DNA of 47,976 nucleotides from Oscillospiraceae bacterium (GTDB lineage Bacteria > Bacillota > Clostridia > Oscillospirales > CAG-272). The stretch covers positions 1 through 47,976 of the forward strand of contig SVSB01000021.1 in NCBI GenBank assembly GCA_015064505.1, read 5' to 3'. The notes beneath the pieces were generated by a model. The model was not told the DNA's origin and searched no databases. It worked only from the letters and a program-made list of their open reading frames with translations. The first letter of the stretch is position 1. Every line of letters begins with the position of its first letter. Positions 42,847 through 47,976 of this stretch are shown in pieces. The position numbers were made by a program, and so were the translations under genes.

Positions 42847-43254
42847 ATGGAGACACGTAATATGGCGAATAATAAGTGCGGAAGCGCTTTGTATCTTACT
42901 AAAAAACAGCTTGAGGAATATCGCTCCCTTATCAAGGAGGCAACGGAAGAAAGAATCCGCTTGCGTTTTCTTGAGAAGGAAGCTTCAAGAGCCGATGGCA
43001 GTAATTGTCCTGCGGCGGTTGCGTACAGAAAAGATATAAAGGAAAACCTTGATAAATGCGTGAGAGCGGCGGGTGAGATACGAAAATTCATAGACGGCAT
43101 TGAGGAAAGCAAGGTGCGCAGGATATTTGCAATGTACTACATAGACGGATGGAGCTGGCAGAAGATAGCCTACGCCATAGGTACTCATTGCGAGGCAACG
43201 CCCCGCAATTTGCATAACAGATATCTGGCGAGACGATTCAGGGAATTTAAATAA
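42847..43254 (+). CDS. Phage-type sigma-like HTH protein
   Basis: 135 residues (or 130 from the ATG at 42862, which has GGAGA ahead of it). A long N-terminal helical region is followed by a C-terminal helix-turn-helix of sigma-70 region 4 type: RRIFAMYYIDGWSWQKIAYAIG, then TPRNLHNRYL. This resembles the RinA/ArpU-type late regulators of phages and satellites. It is coupled to the small coiled-coil protein. With no structural phage genes nearby, this is a remnant or a two-gene satellite. Confidence 0.75.
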   Translation: METRNMANNKCGSALYLTKKQLEEYRSLIKEATEERIRLRFLEKEASRADGSNCPAAVAYRKDIKENLDKCVRAAGEIRKFIDGIEESKVRRIFAMYYIDGWSWQKIAYAIGTHCEATPRNLHNRYLARRFREFK

Positions 43255-43346
43255 AAAGAAAAACGGGTCGGGTGGCTTCCAATAAAACAGTATCTAACGA
43301 ATACTGACATAGGGTAGCTGCCGTACAGGGTGCGACAAGAAAAATT

Positions 43347-43385
43347 GGCGATACTTGGTTTTACCAACCAGGTATCGCCTTTTTC
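43347..43385 (+). terminator. Terminator hairpin
   Basis: GGCGATACTTGGTT and AACCAGGTATCGCC close a TTACC loop, followed by TTTTT. It separates the phage-like pair from the TnpV gene. The 90 bases before it (43255-43346) hold no gene. Confidence 0.85.
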
Positions 43386-43425
43386 TGCTTTTATGAGCTT
43401 TTTTGAACTGTGATTGGAGGTACAT

Positions 43426-43791
43426 ATGATGCAAGAGCTGAACTATATTTGTTGCGGAGACTATTACATCCCCGATATTCATTTACCGGAAGAAAGCAGA
43501 CCTATTGGTCGATGGGGACGGATGCACCGGGATTATATCAAGGAACATCGCCCTATCCTTTTTAATGGTTTGTGCCTTAACGGAAACCTGTGGACATATC
43601 TGGCTGATTTGAATGAGCAGGCACAGAGCCGCCTTGAACTTATCATCGAGCAGATGAAGGAATCTGAGGGCGTGACAGAGCACATGAAGCAGCACGATCA
43701 GATGGCATGGGTTGGAGCCATGAACAGCATCCGCAACCGAGCCGAGGAAATCATCCTCCGAGAAATGATCTATGGGGAGGATGCAGTATGA
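43426..43791 (+). CDS. tnpV: TnpV-like transposon protein
   Basis: About 122 residues. It has the TnpV pattern: an IGRWGRMHRDYIKEHRP segment, then a helical LNEQAQSRLELIIEQMKESEGVTE and a C-terminal EEIILREMIY. TnpV is found in clostridial mobile elements such as those of the Tn4451 group; its function is unclear. ATG 43426 (or the next codon) follows GGAGG. Codon use is AT-rich relative to the chromosome to the left, and its stop overlaps the next start (ATGA). Confidence 0.85.
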   Translation: MMQELNYICCGDYYIPDIHLPEESRPIGRWGRMHRDYIKEHRPILFNGLCLNGNLWTYLADLNEQAQSRLELIIEQMKESEGVTEHMKQHDQMAWVGAMNSIRNRAEEIILREMIYGEDAV

Positions 43792-44051
43792 GAATCCTTG
43801 AAGAATTTTGGTACGGCAATATCGAGCCAACAGAGTATGACACATCCTCTTGCAAAGAATACAAGAAACTGTTGGAACTGATTTGCAGGAACGAAGAAAA
43901 GCTCAAAGCCACTATGACGGACGAGCAGAAAGAACTCTTTGAGAAATACACGGATTGTGTGCGAGAGCATCAAACCAATACAGACTGTTTGATTTTTCAG
44001 AATGGCTTTAAGTTGGGCGCACGAATGATGTTAGAGGTCATGGGAGAATAA
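43788..44051 (+). CDS. DUF6809 family protein
   Basis: 87 residues starting at ATG 43788, overlapping the TnpV stop by 3 bases, with GGGGAGG upstream. The opening MRILEEFWYGNIEP and the central CKEYKKLLELICRNEEKL match DUF6809, a small family carried by integrative elements in gut Firmicutes. It is mostly helical. Function is unknown; coupling to TnpV suggests a shared role. Confidence 0.82.
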   Translation: MRILEEFWYGNIEPTEYDTSSCKEYKKLLELICRNEEKLKATMTDEQKELFEKYTDCVREHQTNTDCLIFQNGFKLGARMMLEVMGE

Positions 44052-44067
44052 CCGAATATTGCAAGCG

Positions 44068-44101
44068 GGACTTGCGCTCCAATGGGGTGCAAGTCCTTTT
44101 T
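44068..44101 (+). terminator. Terminator of the TnpV/DUF6809 operon
   Basis: GGACTTGC and GCAAGTCC with additional pairs around an AAT loop, then TTTTT. Confidence 0.85.
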
Positions 44102-44157
44102 AACTTCTACACAACCTGTGTCGAAGTTCTATCATCGTGCAATTTCACTTCAACGAA

Positions 44158-44186
44158 TTGAAATATTCACGATTTCGTGATATAAT
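44158..44186 (+). promoter_or_regulatory. Promoter with palindromic operator in its spacer
   Basis: TTGAAA (44158-44163), 17 bases, TATAAT (44181-44186). The spacer contains a perfect palindrome, TCACGA-TT-TCGTGA (44167-44180). A repressor bound there would block RNA polymerase; the gene just downstream encodes a suitable small repressor. Confidence 0.75.
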
Positions 44187-44213
44187 AGAAAATAATGTTA
44201 GGAGGTAATTACT

Positions 44214-44423
44214 ATGGCTGTAACCTATAAAAAATTATTTCATTTACTGATCGACAAGGGTATGACGAATGCCGAGTTAATGGAACAGGCTGGCTTTAGT
44301 GCAAATATCATTACCCGTATCAAGCGTGACCAGTATATTTCTCTCGATAGCATTGAGAAGATTTGCAAAACTCTTCAATGTGGAGTCGATGATATTTTAG
44401 AATTTACTACGGAGAAAAAATAA
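44214..44423 (+). CDS. Small Cro/CI-type HTH regulator
   Basis: 69 residues, essentially one helix-turn-helix domain (MTNAELMEQAGFSANIITRIKRDQYISLDSIEKICKTL in the middle part), the YozG-like type with no partner domain. AGGAGG precedes the ATG. The palindrome within its own promoter suggests autorepression. It lies at the head of the sigma/anti-sigma group and may set its expression. Confidence 0.88.
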   Translation: MAVTYKKLFHLLIDKGMTNAELMEQAGFSANIITRIKRDQYISLDSIEKICKTLQCGVDDILEFTTEKK

Positions 44424-44522
44424 TAAAGTCCTCGCTGTTTATCTAAAAATTATTTTTTGAGAGTGTCCAAAATTGGCATCCCCCATCGTTATTATAGTTA
44501 AAACAACACAAGGGGGACTAAT

Positions 44523-44717
44523 ATGCTATCCGAAGAAATGTTGGAGCAAGCTGCATCGGAATTGGCTCATGCCCTAAACGAGAGCTTGTCAAAACCGGAG
44601 AATTTCCAGCATCAGTTCTCAGCCAAATTTGAAAAGAAGATGCAATTTTTGTTTTCATCTTTTCCTTGTGATACACAGAAAGACGAAGTAACAAAAAATT
44701 CTCAAAAAAATATGTAA
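44523..44717 (+). CDS. Small protein preceding the sigma factor
   Basis: 64 residues. MLSEEMLEQAASELAHALNE is followed by HQFSAKFEKKMQFLF, a pattern I associate with short proteins found ahead of sigma factors and anti-sigma factors in gut Firmicutes; no function is known. AAGGGGGAC precedes the ATG, and a TCCCCC at about 44479-44484 could pair with that GGGGGA, so translation may be controlled. It is likely co-transcribed with the sigma factor 43 bases downstream. Confidence 0.65.
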   Translation: MLSEEMLEQAASELAHALNESLSKPENFQHQFSAKFEKKMQFLFSSFPCDTQKDEVTKNSQKNM

Positions 44718-44760
44718 CGTTTTTTGATTTTGTTTATCTTATTAGCGAGGAGGTGAGATA

Positions 44761-45252
44761 GTGGGAGACTTTGAAAAGATATACCAAGAACACGGAAAAA
44801 CAGTTTATTCTTTCTTGCTCTCCTTGTCACATGATGAACATTTGTCAGAAGAACTAACACAAGAAACGATGTTCAGAGCAATCATGAATTTCAATTCATT
44901 TCGTGGAGATTGTAAATTGTCCGTTTGGCTATGTCAAATAGCAAAGAATTTATATTATGAATGGTACAATAAAAACAGGAAGATAGTTCCTTTAGATGAG
45001 ACATTTACCCCCTATGAAGATGAAAAAGACATTTCTATAGATTTTGCTGACAAGGAAACCGCATGGCAGATACTGCAACAGTTACATATTTTAGATGACC
45101 CTTATAAAGAGGTGTTTATGCTCCATGCGCTTGGTGATGTATCACTAAAAGATATAAGCCGATTATTCAAAAAGAGCGATAGCTGGGCACGAGTAATCTA
45201 CTATCGAGCCAAGAATATGATAATTGCAAAGTTGAAGGAGGATCAGAAATGA
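44761..45252 (+). CDS. ECF-type RNA polymerase sigma factor
   Basis: 163 residues. Region 2 (YSFLLSLSHDEHLSEELTQE and FRAIMNFNSFRG) and region 4 (LGDVSLKDISRLFKKSDSWARVIYYRAK) are clear, with the region 1 and 3 parts absent as in ECF factors. The start is GTG, 7 bases after GAGGAGGTG. Its stop overlaps the start of the zinc-finger protein, the classic sigma/anti-sigma pair. It probably directs transcription of its own operon and perhaps of the following lipoproteins. Confidence 0.9.
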   Translation: MGDFEKIYQEHGKTVYSFLLSLSHDEHLSEELTQETMFRAIMNFNSFRGDCKLSVWLCQIAKNLYYEWYNKNRKIVPLDETFTPYEDEKDISIDFADKETAWQILQQLHILDDPYKEVFMLHALGDVSLKDISRLFKKSDSWARVIYYRAKNMIIAKLKEDQK

Positions 45253-45806
45253 AGACGAAACAGTGTGAAGTAATTCAAGATTTACTGCCATTGTATATTG
45301 ACAATATTTGCAGCGATGAAAGTCGGCGCATGGTATCGGAGCATCTTGAAAGTTGTGACGAATGCAAAAAGCTGTATGAGAATATGAGCAAACCAGTGGA
45401 GCAAGATTTATCAGAGCCGGAACTTGATAGTAAACAAGCTTTTAAGGCTATTAAGCATAAATGGTACTGGAAAGCCGGTTTGATTGCCTTATACTTCCTC
45501 CCGGTGATCGTTGCCTTAGTTTTATACGCTACGCTTGTTGTAGTTGCACGCATCGGATTTATCAATCTTGAGGTTGGTATTTGCTTTGCTATGTTGGTTG
45601 TAGCTGCTATCTTAATGACGAAAAATAAGTGGTGGGGATGTCTTTTCGGTGTTGCGATTGGTGTTCTCTTGATTGGAATGAGTACGCAGTACACGGGTCA
45701 AGCAATCGACATTGAAAGACCTCTTGGAATTATCCTTTGTACCTATTATGCTGCTTGCGGATTTTTGTCTTACAGGCAAAGAGGTCGCAAAAAATTCAAG
45801 AACTAA
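45249..45806 (+). CDS. Anti-sigma factor with zinc finger and membrane helices
   Basis: 185 residues. The N-terminal ZAS-type motif uses H-x3-C-x2-C (SEHLESCDECKKLY, near residues 30-43) with an upstream Cys, as in zf-HC2 anti-sigma factors. Four hydrophobic helices follow from about residue 75. It would hold the ECF sigma factor at the membrane and release it on an envelope signal. ATGA overlap with the sigma gene gives tight coupling. Confidence 0.87.
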   Translation: MKTKQCEVIQDLLPLYIDNICSDESRRMVSEHLESCDECKKLYENMSKPVEQDLSEPELDSKQAFKAIKHKWYWKAGLIALYFLPVIVALVLYATLVVVARIGFINLEVGICFAMLVVAAILMTKNKWWGCLFGVAIGVLLIGMSTQYTGQAIDIERPLGIILCTYYAACGFLSYRQRGRKKFKN

Positions 45807-45865
45807 AGACAATGCGCTTCTATCCATTGTACTATAGAAAACAAAGTTTTTGGAGGTGTTGATCT

Positions 45866-46366
45866 ATGAAGAAATTAGCAATATTCGTTTTGACGCTGAC
45901 ATTGGTACTGGCATTAGTCGGTTGCGGCAAAACTGAACCGGAGTATTTAAGGGTATATTCTTTCAATGGCGAAAACGAACGGTTTACTGTATCAAATGGT
46001 GTAATCGTTTTGGATGATACCAAGGAAATTTTTTATGGCGGAGAGTTGAAAGCTACTGATGATTTTTTTGTCGATACTGTATCCTGTTCGGCAACATTTT
46101 ATATCACGCAGGGTGATGAGCAGAAAATTATCCTCTCCAACAGTGTTATAGATATGACGGGTGGCTCGGTTAATTTCAATGGTGACTTGGGAAAAATATC
46201 CGGTGATGGTGTATTAATCGGAAATAAGATAGAAAATATTGGTTACTTAGAAAACAATTTGTATTTTGAATTGACAATTACAAATAACGAGGGAGCAGAA
46301 AATAAGTATCAGCTGAAACTATCCTTAACCGAAGTTACGCAAGAAACAACTGAGATAGAAAAGTGA
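45866..46366 (+). CDS. Small lipoprotein, paralogue A
   Basis: 166 residues. The signal ends at C20 (LALVGCG). The mature domain is beta-rich (RFTVSNGVIVL, TFYITQGDEQKIILSN, GDLGKISGDGVL) and is clearly homologous over its length to the lipoprotein at 46761-47219. GGAGGTG precedes the ATG. It follows the anti-sigma gene by 59 bases without a terminator I can see, so it may belong to the sigma operon. The role is unknown; an envelope ligand or sensor is plausible. Confidence 0.78.
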   Translation: MKKLAIFVLTLTLVLALVGCGKTEPEYLRVYSFNGENERFTVSNGVIVLDDTKEIFYGGELKATDDFFVDTVSCSATFYITQGDEQKIILSNSVIDMTGGSVNFNGDLGKISGDGVLIGNKIENIGYLENNLYFELTITNNEGAENKYQLKLSLTEVTQETTEIEK

Positions 46367-46377
46367 ACCTGAATTTG

Positions 46378-46440
46378 GCAAAGGAGTGTGATTTTATGAA
46401 AAAGTTGATAGCATTAGTTTTAGCATTGGTTTGTGTGCTT
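46378..46440 (+). repeat. Signal-peptide cassette repeat, copy 1
   Basis: Sixty-three bases covering the ribosome site, start and signal peptide, matching 46743-46805 with only three mismatches. The sequences downstream of the two copies are unrelated. Confidence 0.85.
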
Positions 46441-46737
46441 GGTATGGTTGGTTGTAACAACAGAAGTATGAATTACATCATCAGTAACGAGCCAAGTATT
46501 ACGGGTATCGTCAAAGAAACGAACGAAAATGCCATGCTGATTGAAAATGACGATGGCGAATATTGGGTATCTCTGAATGTGGAGAACAAGGACAGCATGA
46601 CCAGTTTTAATATAGATGACGAAGTTGTGGTCTATTACGATGGTAATGTCGCAGAAAGTTATCCAATGCAGATAAACACGGTCTATGCTATCACATTGAA
46701 AACTCCTGCTGACAGAACAGAGAACGACAAATCTTGA
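46396..46737 (+). CDS. Small lipoprotein with DUF3221-like domain
   Basis: 113 residues. The signal ends at C20 (GMVGCN). The mature part (TGIVKETNENAMLIENDDGEYWVSL, then FNIDDEVVVYYDG) looks like a small OB-type DUF3221 domain, unlike its two neighbours. AAGGAGTG precedes ATG 46396; the frame is open 11 codons upstream without a ribosome site. Its ribosome site and signal peptide DNA are almost identical to those of the next gene. Confidence 0.75.
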   Translation: MKKLIALVLALVCVLGMVGCNNRSMNYIISNEPSITGIVKETNENAMLIENDDGEYWVSLNVENKDSMTSFNIDDEVVVYYDGNVAESYPMQINTVYAITLKTPADRTENDKS

Positions 46738-46742
46738 ATATA

Positions 46743-46805
46743 GCAAAGGAGTGTGATTGTATGAAGAAGTTGATAGCATTAGTTTTAGCATTGGTTTGTG
46801 TACTT
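46743..46805 (+). repeat. Signal-peptide cassette repeat, copy 2
   Basis: It matches 46378-46440 (three mismatches in 63 bases), and the codons are shared, not just the amino acids. Confidence 0.85.
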
Positions 46806-47219
46806 GTGTTGGCAGGATGCCAAGAACAAGTCTTGACATGTTCTTTCCGTGGTGAACACGAATATTTCGCAATCTCCAACGGTTCAATTACCATGGAAGA
46901 TAAGGAGGCAGTATTTGACGGCGGAATCATAGAAATTACTCAATCTGGCTTTTTTGATGAAGTTGCGTCCTACACCACTACTTTTTATACGCTTACAAAT
47001 GGAGAGCAAAAGGTGATTCTTTCCAACACTGAAATTAACCAAACTGGCGAAGCAACTACCATTGACAGTGACCTCGGAAGCATTTCTGGTGAGGGTATTC
47101 TCGGCAATGAAGTTAAGAGTGTTGATGATTTGAAAGAAAACTTATGGTTTGAACTTAAAACTACGGATTTGAATGGTACGGAGAATGTATATCAAATCCA
47201 GCTTGTATTAACTGAGTAA
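46761..47219 (+). CDS. Small lipoprotein, paralogue B
   Basis: 152 residues. The signal ends at C20 (VLAGCQ). The mature domain aligns with that of paralogue A (EYFAISNGSITM, TFYTLTNGEQKVILSN, SDLGSISGEGILGN, NVYQIQLVLTE). Its signal peptide, however, matches the middle lipoprotein at DNA level. ATG 46761 is preferred, with AAGGAGTG upstream. It is the last gene I can support in the window. Confidence 0.78.
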   Translation: MKKLIALVLALVCVLVLAGCQEQVLTCSFRGEHEYFAISNGSITMEDKEAVFDGGIIEITQSGFFDEVASYTTTFYTLTNGEQKVILSNTEINQTGEATTIDSDLGSISGEGILGNEVKSVDDLKENLWFELKTTDLNGTENVYQIQLVLTE

Positions 47220-47249
47220 ATTCCAATTTGTCTAACTAATCGATCCGAA

Positions 47250-47287
47250 AAAAGCCCACTTCTGTCCAAGTTGGTCAGAAGTGGGTG
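47250..47287. terminator. Hairpin after the lipoprotein genes
   Basis: AGCCCACTTCTG pairs with CAGAAGTGGGTGCT. The AAAAAA on the 5' side gives a T-run on the minus strand, so it would end transcription arriving from the right. Confidence 0.55.
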
Positions 47288-47385
47288 CTTGAAATTTCCG
47301 CCAAGTTGTCGGGAAGTGATTATTGAAATTCAGCCCAACTTGGGCAGAATTATTTTTTGCAGACGGTTGAAATTTGCGATCTGAA
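47266..47385. repeat. Degenerate tandem repeat, three units of about 35 bases
   Basis: Units start at about 47266, 47301 and 47335 with CCAA(G/C)TTGG or CCAAGTTGTC, and each contains AGAAGT/GGAAGT/AGAATT and ends with TTGAAATT. The third unit has an insertion. No gene is visible here. Confidence 0.5.
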
Positions 47386-47438
47386 AATCCGAATATAGTG
47401 AGAGGACTTTTCCGCATCAAGTAGCAGAGCCGGCCGCC

Positions 47439-47483
47439 CTTGTCAACGGTCGAGATGAACGGACTTCGCCCGCCGTTGACAAG
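47439..47483. repeat. 11-base inverted repeat, mobile-element type
   Basis: CTTGTCAACGG (47439-47449) and CCGTTGACAAG (47473-47483) are exact complements around a 23-base spacer. The setting in a likely integrative element makes a transfer origin or a protein-binding site possible, but neither is shown. Confidence 0.5.
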
Positions 47484-47511
47484 TTCGTCCGTCTCCGCTA
47501 TGTGGCAATCA

Positions 47512-47545
47512 AGGGGCAACAGCAAAAAGTGCTGCTGCCCCTTCT
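47512..47545 (+). terminator. Hairpin before the element leader
   Basis: AGGGGCA-CAGCA pairs with TGCTG-TGCCCCT around an AAAAAG loop, followed by CTTCTC; the T-run is weak. Confidence 0.5.
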
Positions 47546-47567
47546 CATAAAATTAACATTTACAGCG

Positions 47568-47597
47568 TTGACAGGAAACCGCCGCATCTTGTATAAT
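47568..47597 (+). promoter_or_regulatory. Strong promoter of a long noncoding leader
   Basis: TTGACA (47568-47573), 18 bases, TATAAT (47592-47597), both perfect. The transcript would run at least 350 bases to the window end with no open frame of note. Confidence 0.85.
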
Positions 47598-47599
47598 AA

Positions 47600-47976
47600 T
47601 GCCGTGGAAAATATATCCACACATACATAACAACTGAATAGAAATGTTCGACCATATTGAGACATAATTAGTCGGTTTATCCGACAAGGTATCGGTACAC
47701 CGGAAGTACCGAACTGCTCCACACACGCCTTTGGTTCTGTTGGCGGGAGCTGTATGAAGCAGAACCCGACTTTGATTCTTCAGAGCCGATTACATAGAAC
47801 ATCATTTTGAAGCGAGAGCCACGCTCCCGCCGATTTCTGATGCTCTGTGTAATCGGCTCTTTTTGTTTACCCAAATGGAGCCACAACAATAGTACATCCT
47901 CAAAATTGAATGACCGTTCGAATGAGATATGACTTTGCGATGATATGAGCGAAGCAACGCCGGGGTGAGATTATCG
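47600..47976 (+). ncRNA. Structured leader RNA, integrative-element type
   Basis: The stretch contains CGGTTTATCCGACAAGG, a TATCGGTACACCGGAAGTACCGA hairpin and a long arm pair AGAGCCGATTACAT (47782-47795) with its near complement TGTAATCGGCTCT (47848-47860), enclosing a GCGAGAG...CTCCCGC hairpin. The outer stem is followed by TTTTTG, so it can act as a terminator. Leaders of this kind precede regulatory or replication genes in conjugative elements of Firmicutes. The downstream gene is outside the window. Confidence 0.55.
47782..47866 (+). terminator. Branched terminator within the leader RNA
   Basis: A long outer stem with an inner hairpin, ending in TTTTT at 47860-47864. Such a structure in a leader suggests attenuation of the gene that follows. 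Confidence 0.6.

Noticed and set aside
47232-47889. Three minus-strand frames in the last 750 bases
   Set aside because: They run through hairpins and promoter boxes, have no ribosome sites and show no recognisable protein pattern.

Overview
The window reads as a piece of chromosome from an anaerobic, low-to-moderate GC Firmicute of class Clostridia, probably an uncultured gut member near Oscillospiraceae or Christensenellales. This rests on the strong AGGAGG ribosome binding sites, a T-box leader, a glycyl radical enzyme with its activase, DUF1836, DUF4358 and DUF1622 proteins, TnpV and DUF6809, and lipoproteins with Thr/Glu/Pro linkers. The genus cannot be fixed from sequence alone.

Layout. 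0.2-2.9 kb: a DUF1836 regulator, an NfeD-like membrane protein and a flotillin-like SPFH protein, behind one consensus promoter. 3.0-4.2 kb: two unknown membrane-associated proteins. 4.3-5.9 kb (-): a lactate permease. 6.2-10.0 kb: a glycyl radical enzyme and its radical-SAM activase, divergent from an AraC regulator. 10.1-10.4 kb: a DUF1622 membrane protein. 10.8-12.9 kb: an AT-rich insertion with a consensus promoter, an 18-codon leader peptide, a textbook intrinsic terminator and an ABC-class ATPase (PF09818-like). 12.9-13.6 kb: repeats and a tRNA-Leu(CAG) whose 3' end is partly duplicated. 13.7-17.8 kb (-): a DUF4358 lipoprotein, an SGNH lipoprotein, two half-size ChrA transporters and a MurE-like ligase. 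17.9-18.1 kb: tRNA-Leu(GAG). 18.2-20.6 kb: an XRE regulator and an unknown lipoprotein. 20.6-22.2 kb (-): a nitrilase-glycerophosphodiesterase fusion. 22.4-24.3 kb: a T-box that reads as tyrosine-specific, upstream of a sodium/solute symporter. 24.4-28.9 kb (-): a HAD phosphatase, a CofE-like protein, a DUF362 ferredoxin and hisS. 29-33.8 kb (-): two MacB-like ABC ATPase-permease fusions. 34.0-38.5 kb: a Gld-type ABC cluster. 38.6-42.4 kb: a giant surface lipoprotein frame interrupted by one in-frame TAA.

From 42.6 kb to the end the content is mobile and more AT-rich. It holds two phage-like small genes, TnpV, a DUF6809 protein, a small HTH repressor, an ECF sigma factor with a zinc-finger anti-sigma, three short lipoproteins and a long structured noncoding leader resembling the regulatory leader of an integrative conjugative element. 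The window probably ends inside that element.

Where a start could be decided, Shine-Dalgarno spacing was used and several starts were moved downstream of the longest frame. The points I find most worth checking are the attenuated ABC-class ATPase, the interrupted 1,250-codon lipoprotein, the nitrilase-GDPD fusion, the tyrosine T-box on an SSS transporter, the orphan glycyl radical enzyme and the signal-peptide cassette duplicated in front of different mature proteins.
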